Of a stretch of DNA of 64,000 bases, positions 1-8,304 are shown piece by piece. The notes below the pieces were generated by a model. It saw nothing but the letters and a program-made list of their open reading frames with translations, was not told where the DNA came from and made no database searches. Positions within the stretch are counted from its first letter, which is position 1, and each line of letters begins with the position of its first letter. The stretch is from JAVJUV01 sp047314965 (GTDB lineage Bacteria > Pseudomonadota > Alphaproteobacteria > Rhodobacterales > Rhodobacteraceae), in assembly GCF_047314965.1 (NCBI RefSeq), contig NZ_JBLBVK010000056.1:1-64000 (forward strand), read 5' to 3'. The position numbers and the translations under genes were made by a program.

Positions 1-269
1 CTGTTCGTCACCACTGGCGTGCCACGCGACGAAAGCAACGCTGACCGGGAAAAGGGCCTAGTCAGCACAAGTCATGATCCATGACTATCAGGTCTCTTGT
101 TTTCAGTATGCTTTCGGCATTCACGTCCCTGCTTGCGGGAAAGCCATTTGCGGATTCGCCGGATACCGAAAAATCTATCCTGTGAAAGCCTGGTGAAAGC
201 CAGGCTTGGAATGCAAGCTTCAACTGAAGATCGAAAATCTTATAATATCATGATATAATTAACTTTAAT
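1..269. other. Gene-free flank beside tRNA-Arg
   Basis: I see no coding region here. The right end, about 200-269, is markedly AT-rich compared with the rest of the window. It holds a perfect 12-bp palindrome, ATATCATGATAT at 245-256, directly beyond the 3' end of the tRNA gene. A small hairpin (GCCTGG/CCAGGC, six-base loop) lies near 190-207. This could be the downstream flank of the tRNA transcript or the edge of an older insertion. Neither is proven. Confidence 0.4.
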
Positions 270-346
270 TGGCGATCCCGGAAGGACTCGAACCCTCAGC
301 CTGCTGATTAGAAGTCAGCTGCTCTATCCAGTTGAGCTACGGGACC
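270..346 (-). tRNA. tRNA-Arg (anticodon TCT)
   Basis: Read on the minus strand, this 77-nt stretch folds as a cloverleaf. The acceptor GGTCCCG pairs with CGGGATC (one G-U pair). The D arm holds GCTC/GAGC, the anticodon stem is GCTGA/TCAGC around loop CTTCTAA, and the T loop is GTTCGAGTC. The anticodon TCT reads AGA codons. The 3' CCA is encoded (270-272), with discriminator base G. Decoding AGA is a minor task in this GC-rich genome. Confidence 0.95.
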
Positions 347-355
347 GCTGGCGAC

Positions 356-385
356 GTTATGGTCCGAGCCACGCGGGGTTGGCAA
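356..385 (-). promoter_or_regulatory. Possible promoter of tRNA-Arg
   Basis: On the minus strand a TTGCCA hexamer (380-385) and a CATAAC hexamer (356-361) are separated by 18 bp and end about nine bases before the tRNA. They fit a sigma-70-type promoter with a weak -10. The evidence is position and hexamer match only. Confidence 0.35.
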
Positions 386-437
386 GCGGGTAACGGGCCG
401 ATATTGCTTGAACCTCGTTCAGGCGATGGAGTCCAAT

Positions 438-1031
438 ATGGCACGCGACACCGCGAAACGGCGCGAAGACCTGCGCGAAAAGCTCTTGGATATTGCCGAA
501 GCGGATATCCGCAACAACGGCCTCACTTCGCTGAGGGCTCGGACACTTGCAGACCAAGCCGGTTGTGCCGTGGGTGCGATCTACAACGTCTTCGATGACA
601 TGACCGGATTGATCCTTGCGGTCAACGGGCGCACCTTTCGCCGCATGGGGGCTTTTGTTTCTGGCACGCTGAAGGAAAACCCCGAGGCCGACGCGACCGA
701 AACACTTGTAACGATCGCCAAGGCATACCTGTCATTCGCCATTGAAAACCCCAACCTTTGGCGCGCCTTGTTCGAGGTCGAAATGTCCACCGAGGGAAAT
801 GTTCCCGCCTGGTACATGGACGAACTGGGACGTCTGTTCTCGATCATTTCGACTCCGATCGCGGAGCTAAATCCGGACGCAACCGCCTCCGAGATCGATC
901 TGATGACCCGAACTCTCTTCTCCTCCGTCCATGGAATCGTCCTTCTTGGGCTCGAAAAGCGAATCTCCGGCGTCCCGCGCGAGCGCATGGAAGACATGAT
1001 CGAGTATCTCCTGAAGAGCGTAACAGCCTGA
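438..1031 (+). CDS. TetR-family transcriptional regulator
   Basis: A 197-aa protein with the TetR plan: an N-terminal helix-turn-helix (about residues 10-55, with the typical LRARTLADQAGCAVGAIYN segment) followed by an all-helical ligand/dimer domain resembling TetR_C WHG-type domains. I chose ATG 438 because GGAG lies six bases upstream. An in-frame TTG at 408 and ATG at 426 are less well placed. Three 13-bp palindromes begin 14 bp after its stop and precede pspA, so it probably represses the downstream pspA operon. It may repress itself only indirectly, since the sites are behind it. The ligand is unknown. Confidence 0.85.
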   Translation: MARDTAKRREDLREKLLDIAEADIRNNGLTSLRARTLADQAGCAVGAIYNVFDDMTGLILAVNGRTFRRMGAFVSGTLKENPEADATETLVTIAKAYLSFAIENPNLWRALFEVEMSTEGNVPAWYMDELGRLFSIISTPIAELNPDATASEIDLMTRTLFSSVHGIVLLGLEKRISGVPRERMEDMIEYLLKSVTA

Positions 1032-1044
1032 AAACTCAAGCGTA

Positions 1045-1114
1045 TGAACGTCGTTCAAAAATGTATTGAACAATGTTCAAGTATCTGTATCATCCCCTTT
1101 ATGAACAATGTTCA
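1045..1114. promoter_or_regulatory. Triple TGAAC-N3-GTTCA operator and pspA promoter
   Basis: Three copies of TGAAC-N3-GTTCA occur at 1045-1057, 1067-1079 and 1102-1114. The spacer is GTC in the first copy and AAT in the other two. A promoter fits between them: TTGAAC at 1066-1071 and TATCAT at 1088-1093, 16 bp apart. The second copy covers the -35, the third lies just past the expected start site, and the first is upstream. This is a repression layout, most simply for the adjacent TetR protein (inference). Confidence 0.7.
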
Positions 1115-1127
1115 CGGGAGTGGGAAC

Positions 1128-1805
1128 ATGCTTGCAACCCTGAGAGTCCTATTCGACGGCGAGCGCGCCAGGACCGAAGATCGCCTCAAAGACACCTATG
1201 CAATCGAATTGATCGAGCAACGCATCCGCGAAGCCGAAACGAATCTTTCCTCGGCCAAACTGACGCTTGCAAGCCTGATACAGCGGAGGCGTTCCGAACA
1301 GCGCCTCATCGACACACTGGATGCACGCATCAAGTCTCTGGAGGGCCGCGCGCAGGAAGCACTCGATGCCAGGCGCGACGCTCTGGTTTCCGAGGCCGCG
1401 CAATCAATTGCGGACATGGAAAACGAACGACATCTCCGTCGTGAGACGATCGACAGGCTCGACACGCGCATCGCTCAGCTACAGCGTTCGGTCGAAAACG
1501 CCCATCGCCGCATCATCGACCTCAAACAAGGCGCCATAACCGCCCGGGCCATACGCCGCGAACAAAGCATCCAGAAAAGGCTCAATCAAACCATCGCGGG
1601 CGTCAGCGCGGCGGACGAGGCCGAAGCGCTGATCAAACGCGTCGTCGATCAGGATGACCCCTTCGAACAGTCCGAGATCCTGCGCGGCATAGACCGCCAA
1701 CTTCTGGGCGAAGCCGCCGAAGAGAAACTCGCGGATGCGGGCTTCGGCGCCCCCAACAAGGTAACAGCAGGCGCCGTCCTTGAACGGCTCAAGGCCGGGA
1801 AATAG
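1128..1805 (+). CDS. pspA: PspA/IM30-family membrane-stress protein
   Basis: A 225-aa, almost entirely charged coiled-coil protein of the PspA/IM30 (ESCRT-III-like) family. These proteins assemble on the inner face of the cytoplasmic membrane and support it under stress. Long helices run from about residue 20 to 180 and a short C-terminal helical part follows, ending in a typical TAGAVLERLKAGK. ATG 1128 is preceded by GGGAG seven bases away. Earlier in-frame codons would place the start inside the operators. Instead of PspF/sigma-54 control, the gene sits behind a TetR-type triple operator. It is followed 21 bp later by a small membrane protein and is probably cotranscribed with it. Confidence 0.85.
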   Translation: MLATLRVLFDGERARTEDRLKDTYAIELIEQRIREAETNLSSAKLTLASLIQRRRSEQRLIDTLDARIKSLEGRAQEALDARRDALVSEAAQSIADMENERHLRRETIDRLDTRIAQLQRSVENAHRRIIDLKQGAITARAIRREQSIQKRLNQTIAGVSAADEAEALIKRVVDQDDPFEQSEILRGIDRQLLGEAAEEKLADAGFGAPNKVTAGAVLERLKAGK

Positions 1806-1826
1806 TCGGATCGAAAGGACAAACTC

Positions 1827-2102
1827 ATGCTGAACAAGACCGAAAACACCCTGATCATCAACTTTAACCTATTCGGCATCTTCGTCGCACTCGGGATGCT
1901 CTCCCTGTCGATCTGGCTGACACCCGTCGCCCTTGCAACCAAGGGCTTCTGGGCAATCGGTGTGCTGATGCTGTCACTGGCGTTGGTGAATTTCGTGAAA
2001 TACCGGATCGAAGACCGCATTCGCGAAGACCGGCTGAACCGGCTGGAAAACGCTCGCAACGAAAAGCTTCTTGAAGAGTATGTAACCGATCGCGCCGCGT
2101 GA
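1827..2102 (+). CDS. YiaA/YiaB-type two-helix membrane protein
   Basis: A 91-aa inner-membrane protein with two hydrophobic helices (about residues 10-32 and 40-60), separated by a loop with the KGFWAIG signature of the YiaA/B two-helix domain, then a highly charged cytoplasmic tail (residues 60-91). AAAGGA precedes the ATG. It follows pspA closely and probably belongs to the same transcript, suggesting a membrane-associated partner in the stress response. The exact function of the family is not established. Confidence 0.75.
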   Translation: MLNKTENTLIINFNLFGIFVALGMLSLSIWLTPVALATKGFWAIGVLMLSLALVNFVKYRIEDRIREDRLNRLENARNEKLLEEYVTDRAA

Positions 2103-2124
2103 ATCCCAGTCGCACCCAACCTTT

Positions 2125-2149
2125 GGCCCCCGCTTCATGCGGGGCCGTT
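2125..2149 (+). terminator. Likely terminator of the pspA operon
   Basis: A GC-rich hairpin (GGCCCCCGC against GCGGGGCC with a short loop and one bulged base) is followed by GTTT. It starts 23 bp after the stop of the YiaA/B-type gene. Confidence 0.55.
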
Positions 2150-2182
2150 TCCGGCCTTATCCAGAGTGCTACCCTCCTGCGG

Positions 2183-2638
2183 TCAAAGCGCTCTGGTCAT
2201 GAAAAAGGAATTGGGGTCCGCCGTGTAACCCGCGAACGGACTACAGGTGGTAAAGCCATTCCGACCATAGAATGCGCGCGCCGCACCAAAGGTCTCTTGG
2301 CTTCCGGTCTCAAGAGAGACCCGTTCCATGCCCGCAGTCCGAGCCTCATCGAGCAACCGGTCGAGGATCAGGTCCGCCAGCCCCTGACCTCGCCGATCCT
2401 GGCGAACATGCATCGACTTCAGCTCCCCGTGAGTGCCGTCAAGCGCCTTCAAGGCACCGATAGCCACGGCTTCGTCTGAATCAAAAACCGCAACGAACAG
2501 CACGTTGGAGCGCTCCAACCCGTCTGCATCCATGGCATGCACGCTGCAGGCCGGGCTAGAGGCCCGCATCAGGTCAAGATGCATCGAGACAAGCGGCAGA
2601 ACGCGCGGATCGTTGGGTCGAACTCGAACCGGCTTCAA
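2183..2638 (-). CDS. GNAT-family N-acetyltransferase
   Basis: A 151-aa single-domain GNAT protein. The acetyl-CoA loop is visible as VRQDRRGQGLADLIL (about residues 77-91), followed by the beta5 segment and a C-terminal GRNGFTTCSPFAGY stretch typical of the fold. It would transfer an acetyl group to a small molecule or protein amine; the substrate cannot be told. The start is TTG, overlapping the TGA of the upstream NDUFS4-like gene (ATTGA), so translation is probably coupled. An ATG at residue 19 is an alternative. Confidence 0.8.
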   Translation of the reverse strand: MKPVRVRPNDPRVLPLVSMHLDLMRASSPACSVHAMDADGLERSNVLFVAVFDSDEAVAIGALKALDGTHGELKSMHVRQDRRGQGLADLILDRLLDEARTAGMERVSLETGSQETFGAARAFYGRNGFTTCSPFAGYTADPNSFFMTRAL

Positions 2639-2946
2639 TGGGTCCAGGCGCCACGGCGATCGGTGGCGAAGTTTTCACCGTAACCGCGTTGGCGGATATT
2701 CTGTCTGCGCGCCTTCGGTTCGGTCACAACCGCATCGATGCCATGCTCCTTGGCATAGTCCAAAGCGGCTTCCTTCGTCGGGAACTTTATCCTCACCTGT
2801 GCCTGCGTGTCCGACGACGATGTCCAGCCCATAAGCGGATCAACCTCGCGCGCCGTATCGTTGACAAACTCCAGGACCCACTCGCGGGTCTTGGCCTGCC
2901 CCGAGGACATCGCGGATTTTGCAGGTCGGTAAATGCGTGCGGTCAT
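2635..2946 (-). CDS. ETC complex I accessory subunit (NDUFS4-like)
   Basis: A 103-aa protein with the ETC_C1_NDUFS4 domain. It opens with a MTARIYRPAKSAMSSG stretch and contains the diagnostic WVLEF...DPLMGW and FPTKEAALDYA segments. It is the alphaproteobacterial homologue of a mitochondrial NADH:ubiquinone oxidoreductase accessory subunit that binds the peripheral arm. The first methionine with a sensible N-terminus is at 2946; 18 upstream in-frame residues look non-coding. It shares a transcript with the GNAT gene. Confidence 0.9.
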   Translation of the reverse strand: MTARIYRPAKSAMSSGQAKTREWVLEFVNDTAREVDPLMGWTSSSDTQAQVRIKFPTKEAALDYAKEHGIDAVVTEPKARRQNIRQRGYGENFATDRRGAWTH

Positions 2947-3267
2947 GATCGGTTCCCGTGTGGTCGGGACAGCTATCGGAAATATTGAGGAAAGGATCAA
3001 GTGCTTTGCAGCAAAACGCCGACCGGACTGCGAGGAGCGAGGGGTGGGTGGGTCGCGGTGTCCGGCCGGCGTTCCGTTCTGCTGCTAGTAATGATCGGAT
3101 ACTCCAAAAAAGAGAATCTGTAAACCAGTTTTCCCGTATAGGTTGTAAAATTCTTTTGACACTCTTCCCGCCGATGCATCCTCCTGACACCTGCTGTCAG
3201 CATGCGGGGTTGAACCCTGCGGCGTTAACCTCAATCTTACGTCTCTGACCCCCGGAGCCCCGAACGC
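2947..3267. other. Divergent intergenic region before uvrB
   Basis: This holds the promoter regions of the NDUFS4-like gene (leftward) and uvrB (rightward). A TTGACA hexamer sits near 3157, but no convincing -10 follows. I looked for an alphaproteobacterial LexA box (GTTC-N7-GTTC or its complement) and found none without mismatches. I see no gene. Confidence 0.4.
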
Positions 3268-5457
3268 ATGCACAACAATTCCCCCGAGCAGATGCCCATT
3301 CTGAACTCTCCTGCTCCCGACGTGCGTACGCGCGAAAAACTCGAAGGCGGGCGCCGTCTTGTCATGCACACCGAGTTCAAGCCAGCGGGCGACCAGCCGA
3401 CCGCGATCGCCGAACTGGCACAGGGAGTAAGGGACGGCGAGCAGAACCAGGTTCTCCTTGGCGCCACCGGCACCGGCAAGACCTACACCATGGCCAAGGT
3501 GATCGAGGAAACCCAGCGCCCCGCGATCATCCTCGCCCCCAACAAGACACTCGCCGCCCAGCTTTACGGAGAATTCAAGGGCTTCTTTCCCGAAAACGCC
3601 GTCGAATACTTCGTATCGTATTACGACTACTACCAGCCCGAGGCCTACGTCCCGCGCTCGGACACCTACATAGAAAAAGAAGCGCAGATCAACGAACAGA
3701 TCGACCGGATGCGCCACTCCGCCACCCGGGCTCTGCTCGAGCGCGACGACGTGATCATCGTGGCCTCGGTCTCGTGCATCTACGGCATCGGATCGGTCGA
3801 AACCTACGGCGCGATGACGCAGGACCTCTATGCCGGCAAGGAATACGATCCACGCAAGGTGATTGCCGATCTCATTGCGCAGCAATACCGCCGCAACGAT
3901 CAGGCGTTTCACCGCGGAACCTTCCGCGTCCGAGGCGACGTGATCGAAATATGGCCGGCGCACCTTGAAGACCGCGCATGGCGGCTGAACTTCTTCGGCG
4001 AGGAGCTCGAAAACATCACCGAGTTCGACCCGTTGACCGGTGAGAAGACCGATACCTTCGAACGCGTGCGAATCTACGCCAACTCTCACTACGTTACGCC
4101 GCGCCCGACGCTTCAGCAGGCGATCAAGGGCATCAAGGCCGAACTCAAGACGCGCCTAGGCCAACTCGTCGACGAAGGCAAACTGCTCGAAGCGCAGCGC
4201 CTCGAACAGCGCACCAACTTCGACCTCGAGATGATGGAGGCCACCGGCTCCTGCAACGGCATCGAGAACTATTCGCGTTACCTGACGGGCCGCGCCCCCG
4301 GCGAGCCGCCCCCCACCCTCTTCGAGTTCATCCCCGACAACGCCATCGTCTTCGCCGACGAAAGCCACGTCTCAGTCCCTCAGATCGGCGGCATGTACAG
4401 GGGTGACTATCGCCGCAAATTCACACTGGCCGAACACGGCTTCCGGCTTCCTTCCTGCATGGACAACCGACCCCTCAAGTTTGAGGAGTGGGATGCCATG
4501 CGCCCGCAATCGGTGTTCGTCAGCGCAACGCCTCAAGCGTGGGAACTGGAGCAAACCGGCGGCGTTTTCACCGAACAGGTCATCCGTCCCACCGGCCTAC
4601 TCGACCCACAGGTCGAAATCCGTCCGGTCGAGATGCAGGTCGACGACCTTCTGGATGAGGTGCGCAAGGTCGCCGCCAAGGGCTTCCGCACGCTGGTCAC
4701 CACGCTGACGAAACGCATGGCCGAAGACCTGACCGAGTACATGCACGAGCAGGGTATCCGCGTGCGCTACATGCATTCCGACATCGACACGCTGGAACGC
4801 ATCGAGATCCTCCGTGATCTCCGGCTCGGTGCATTCGACGTGCTGATCGGCATCAACCTCCTGCGCGAAGGCCTCGACATCCCCGAATGCGGCCTCGTCG
4901 CGATCCTCGACGCCGACAAGGAAGGCTTCCTGCGCTCCGAAACCTCGCTCATCCAGACCATCGGCCGCGCCGCACGAAATGCCGAAGGCAGGGTCATCAT
5001 GTACGCCGACCGCATCACCGGCTCGATGGAGCGTGCCTTGGGCGAAACCGACCGCCGCCGCGCCAAGCAGATCGCCTATAACGAGGAACACGGCATCACC
5101 CCCGCCACCGTCAAGAAAAACGTCGAGGACGTCCTCGCAGGCCTATACCGGGGCGACACCGACATGAGCCGCGTGACGGCGAAGGTCGAAAGGCCCGGTG
5201 CGAACCTTCAGACCGTCCTGGAGGGCTTACGGACCGACATGCGTAAGGCCGCAGAGAACCTCGAATTCGAAGAAGCCGCACGGCTGCGCGACGAGATCAA
5301 GCGGCTGGAGACGGTAGAACTGACCATCGCCGACGACCCGCTGGCGCGGCAGTCGGCGGTGGAAGAAGCCGTCGAAGCTGGCAAGAAGGCATCAGGCAGG
5401 TCGACGGCAGGAAGGGCCGGTCAGAGAGGAGGAAATGTAAAAAGGCGGAGGAAGTAG
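3268..5457 (+). CDS. uvrB: UvrABC excinuclease subunit B
   Basis: A 729-aa DNA helicase-like subunit that accepts damaged DNA from UvrA and positions UvrC for the incisions of nucleotide excision repair. Visible features are Walker A GATGTGKT (residues 65-72), the Tyr-rich damage-wedge beta-hairpin region SYYDYYQPEAYVP, the DEXH-type ADESH box, the helicase motif VI region QTIGRAARN, and a C-terminal UVR motif (MRKAAENLEFEEAARLRDE). It is longer than typical 670-aa homologues because of an N-terminal extension of about 30 residues and a basic Gly/Arg-rich tail. It stands alone. Confidence 0.98.
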   Translation: MHNNSPEQMPILNSPAPDVRTREKLEGGRRLVMHTEFKPAGDQPTAIAELAQGVRDGEQNQVLLGATGTGKTYTMAKVIEETQRPAIILAPNKTLAAQLYGEFKGFFPENAVEYFVSYYDYYQPEAYVPRSDTYIEKEAQINEQIDRMRHSATRALLERDDVIIVASVSCIYGIGSVETYGAMTQDLYAGKEYDPRKVIADLIAQQYRRNDQAFHRGTFRVRGDVIEIWPAHLEDRAWRLNFFGEELENITEFDPLTGEKTDTFERVRIYANSHYVTPRPTLQQAIKGIKAELKTRLGQLVDEGKLLEAQRLEQRTNFDLEMMEATGSCNGIENYSRYLTGRAPGEPPPTLFEFIPDNAIVFADESHVSVPQIGGMYRGDYRRKFTLAEHGFRLPSCMDNRPLKFEEWDAMRPQSVFVSATPQAWELEQTGGVFTEQVIRPTGLLDPQVEIRPVEMQVDDLLDEVRKVAAKGFRTLVTTLTKRMAEDLTEYMHEQGIRVRYMHSDIDTLERIEILRDLRLGAFDVLIGINLLREGLDIPECGLVAILDADKEGFLRSETSLIQTIGRAARNAEGRVIMYADRITGSMERALGETDRRRAKQIAYNEEHGITPATVKKNVEDVLAGLYRGDTDMSRVTAKVERPGANLQTVLEGLRTDMRKAAENLEFEEAARLRDEIKRLETVELTIADDPLARQSAVEEAVEAGKKASGRSTAGRAGQRGGNVKRRRK

Positions 5458-5493
5458 CGTCCCGCCCTACCAGACGGGAGCACCCACTTTGCT

Positions 5494-6387
5494 TCAATCC
5501 TGATCTGCGGCAAAAGCACCGATCATTGTCGTGGCGATACCTCCGATATTCGAGGTGCCGGTTCCCTCGAAATACCCGCCGACCGCAGTCGCGTTCGTTT
5601 CAAAGAACTCACCATCGACAACTACGTTGCTGAAACTTGCAAGGTTCAGTTCTGCAAGATCAAGCGTTGCATCCATCGAAAAGGTATTTCCCGAAATCGA
5701 ACCATTGGCCAGAGTGATCGTAGTCGGATCAATTCCCGCGCCACCAAAACCGCAGCCACAATCGGTCAAGTCAATTGTACCGCTAAGGGTACCGCCACCA
5801 AAATCCACGGAGAGATTTGCCGGTCCATTGGCTGATGTCCAGAACGTATTGTCGACGGCGTTGATCGATATATTACCTGTTCCGGAAAATGTTGCGATAT
5901 CGGAACGTCCGGAGACGGCATTGGGATCTGTATTGAATCCAACCAGCGTCGGGCCCCACTGCCTGAATGCGCTGGAGCCTCTATCGTCAAATAGATTCAT
6001 CCAAACGAAACCAAGTTGATTATTGTCGGACAGGAACATCGGAGAGACCCAGACCTCGATATCCCCGGACACGCCTTCGAAACGTGAATCAACAGGGTCC
6101 CAATTCACAGTGACAGGAACGCCGTCGAACGTAACGATGAACTCATCCACATTCGCGGTATCCTCGAATGACAAATTGACCGTCGAAATCCCTACTGTTG
6201 GCGGACTGGAGAAATCTCCACCTTGCAGCCGCGGCGAAGCCGCTACGCTTTCCCCAACCGTGTCGAGATCGATTGAACCAGATGCATATCCACTTTCACC
6301 CGTGGGCAGATTGACTATTTCGCCACTCCCCCCTCCACAAGCTGACAGAACAAACACAGGCAGAATTATATATGGAACATTTTTCAT
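5494..6387 (-). CDS. TbpB-like surface lipoprotein
   Basis: A 297-aa lipoprotein with a signal peptide and lipobox LSAC (Cys about residue 17), followed by a low-complexity Gly/Ser linker. The acidic, Gly-rich beta domain ends in GGYFEGTGTSNIGG...GAFAADQD, the pattern of the transferrin-binding-protein-like beta-barrel domain. Such proteins are usually anchored in the outer membrane and often displayed by Slam translocators. No Slam or TonB-dependent receptor gene is adjacent. ATG 6387 follows a GGGGGGTG run. An in-frame GTG one codon earlier is possible. The upstream flank is AT-rich. The ligand is unknown. Confidence 0.7.
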   Translation of the reverse strand: MKNVPYIILPVFVLSACGGGSGEIVNLPTGESGYASGSIDLDTVGESVAASPRLQGGDFSSPPTVGISTVNLSFEDTANVDEFIVTFDGVPVTVNWDPVDSRFEGVSGDIEVWVSPMFLSDNNQLGFVWMNLFDDRGSSAFRQWGPTLVGFNTDPNAVSGRSDIATFSGTGNISINAVDNTFWTSANGPANLSVDFGGGTLSGTIDLTDCGCGFGGAGIDPTTITLANGSISGNTFSMDATLDLAELNLASFSNVVVDGEFFETNATAVGGYFEGTGTSNIGGIATTMIGAFAADQD

Positions 6388-6642
6388 CACACCCCCCGAG
6401 CCAGTGAAATTTTCGACGTCTACTTATTTGGAATTATTTTCGAATATTTCATCTTTCCAATTAAACAATCCAAATTGTTTGAAGTGGGCACAACTAGACT
6501 CAAGTAAAGGTCACTTTTTTCAGACGCCGGTTTGAATCTTCCTTTGCCTCCCCTACTCCACAGGAGCAGTATGGGCTGCCCCTACCAATCCTTGCATATA
6601 CCCCCTAGACTCCCCGCTGATCGCCAACCGGGACCCCGCTGC

Positions 6643-7401
6643 GTGCAGAAAGTCGCCTTAACAGCACTGACCGTCGTACTTGCCACCCCGGCAGACGCTC
6701 TCACTTGCCTGGAGCATCCCTACGTCAAGCCCGCACACCCGGTCACAGCCGACATCGCCGCCGTACGCATCGCCCTCGCGCCTTTCGGCAGCCTTCTGGC
6801 ATCGCTCGACGCCACCCGTCCCCTCATCTGCGCCAGCGACGCCCCCAGCGAAGCCCTTGGCACCTTCGGCGCGGACGACAACCGGATCACTGTAGACGCC
6901 ACTTTGCCCCCGCCAAAGCGCGTCGCCGTCCTTCTCCACGAGATCCGCCACCTCGATCAGAATCTGCGCGGCATCTGCCCTGCTTCCACGCTCACCATGC
7001 GCGAAAACGCCCGCGCCATGTTCGCCCTTGAAGCCGACGCAATGGCTGTCACGCATCTGATCGCCTGGTCCAGCCTCGAACGCGGCAGCACTGATCTCTT
7101 CGACACGCTTCGCAGCAGCATCGAAACCGCCGATATCGCTGCTGCCTTCGAGACATCCATCACGGAAGCAAATGACCCGGCACTTGCCACTGCGGCAGCC
7201 TTCGACGCCTGGTATGCCTCCGACGCCCGGCGTGAGCGTTACTACATCTCGACCTGTATGGCCTACCTCGATCGAAAGGAGGCCGAGGACAGCCTCGCCG
7301 GGACCGCGCCTCTCACGACCGATTTCCTGACCCATATCTGCAACCTGCCGGACCAGACCAGCTACCCTTGCAGCGAACCCGACAGCCCTATTCCCCGATA
7401 A
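6643..7401 (+). CDS. Secreted HExxH putative metallopeptidase (DUF6782-like)
   Basis: About 252 aa, beginning with a signal peptide (VQKVALTALTVVLATPADA). The mature part contains a zinc-binding HEIRH motif followed by LDQ and, 35-40 residues on, an acidic FALEADAMAV helix that could supply the third ligand. This is the arrangement of a gluzincin-type metallopeptidase, and I associate it with DUF6782. The start is uncertain: GTG 6643 gives the cleanest signal peptide, while the frame stays open to 6532. Four cysteines in the mature protein could form disulfides in the periplasm. No substrate can be inferred. Confidence 0.6.
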   Translation: MQKVALTALTVVLATPADALTCLEHPYVKPAHPVTADIAAVRIALAPFGSLLASLDATRPLICASDAPSEALGTFGADDNRITVDATLPPPKRVAVLLHEIRHLDQNLRGICPASTLTMRENARAMFALEADAMAVTHLIAWSSLERGSTDLFDTLRSSIETADIAAAFETSITEANDPALATAAAFDAWYASDARRERYYISTCMAYLDRKEAEDSLAGTAPLTTDFLTHICNLPDQTSYPCSEPDSPIPR

Positions 7402-7421
7402 CGGCAGGCAACCAGCAAAAC

Positions 7422-7447
7422 GGCGCGCAAACCATCGCCCGCGCGCC
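7422..7447. terminator. Possible bidirectional hairpin between convergent genes
   Basis: GGCGCGC (7422-7428) and GCGCGCC (7441-7447) form a perfect 7-bp stem with a 12-base loop between two convergent genes. There is no T tract, so termination is a guess. Confidence 0.3.
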
Positions 7448-7470
7448 GCAATCTGTGTCGGAGCCAGGAA

Positions 7471-7758
7471 CTACGCTGTCCAGTGGTCCACGACGTCATA
7501 ACCCTCGGGCACCGGCATCTCGGCCAAAAACTCGCCCATCTTGCTCCAGATATTGCGCACGCGTTCGATGTTGCCATCCGAGACCTCGCGGCTTTCGACA
7601 AGCGAAATCACGTAACCTGATCCGTCCGCATTCAGGACGTTGGTGAAGTTGATCATGCCGGGCAGCGCCATGATCTCGGGCTTCAGTTCCCGCGCCCGCG
7701 CCGTGGCGGCCTCAACCGTTCCAGCCTTTAATTTATACGGTGTAATCCTTGCAAACAT
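7471..7758 (-). CDS. Small alpha/beta-barrel-like protein of unknown function
   Basis: A 95-aa soluble protein beginning MFARITPYKLKAGT. The length and the beta-alpha-beta pattern with a final VDHWTA resemble dimeric alpha/beta-barrel (ABM-like) proteins, and its neighbour is a clear member of that group. GGGGGAT lies six bases before ATG 7758; the longer reading frame to 7803 lacks a site. Function is unknown. Confidence 0.6.
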   Translation of the reverse strand: MFARITPYKLKAGTVEAATARARELKPEIMALPGMINFTNVLNADGSGYVISLVESREVSDGNIERVRNIWSKMGEFLAEMPVPEGYDVVDHWTA

Positions 7759-7858
7759 GTGCACATCCCCCTGTGTCAAATTGTGATGAAGAAAACGCGT
7801 CACCCCCTAACGCACAGGGCTTACTAGCATAGTTTGTGAAAAAAATCGCTCGCCAGGC

Positions 7859-8176
7859 TCAGAACACGCCCGCCACCTCGTACATCACCGGCTCGAACCG
7901 CGTGCAAAGGCTGGCGATCTCACGGTTGCGTTTGCGCATCTCGTCCGAGCGCAACATTGCCTGGAAATCCTCCCGCTGCTCCCATTGCGAGTAGTTCGCG
8001 ATCCGGGTCTGCGCGTCGTTGACATGCAGCCCGGCCGCGATGAAACCGGGCTGCTTCGAGATGAAATTCTCGTACGCGCTGGTCAGCGCATCCAGAAGAT
8101 CTGCACAGGTTCCAGGAGAACACTCGAACGTGGTCATCACGGTCTGGCATTTGCGGGTGATGTCGATCTGCAGCAT
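7859..8176 (-). CDS. Antibiotic biosynthesis monooxygenase-domain protein
   Basis: A 105-aa ABM-fold protein with the usual SKQPGFIAAGLHVN and NYSQWEQREDFQAML segments, in which the Trp of YSQW is characteristic. Family members are cofactor-free monooxygenases or stress-related dimers; the substrate is not predictable. A very good Shine-Dalgarno sequence (AAAGGAGGAG) precedes the ATG. It is separated by 100 bp from the preceding small gene on the same strand. Confidence 0.8.
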   Translation of the reverse strand: MLQIDITRKCQTVMTTFECSPGTCADLLDALTSAYENFISKQPGFIAAGLHVNDAQTRIANYSQWEQREDFQAMLRSDEMRKRNREIASLCTRFEPVMYEVAGVF

Positions 8177-8304
8177 GGGACTCCTCCTTTGTCATCAGTG
8201 TATCACCTTTTCCCGCCGACAGCAGAAATCCCGCGTCACGATCTGTCTTGGTCCGTTTGCTCGTCCACCGATTGCCGAAGCAAAATCCGGACTTGGACGC
8301 GGGC

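Noticed and set aside
2947..3267. Possible LexA (SOS) box before uvrB
   Set aside because: Only partial matches to GTTC-N7-GTTC were found. The best had one or two mismatches and one of these overlapped the start codon.
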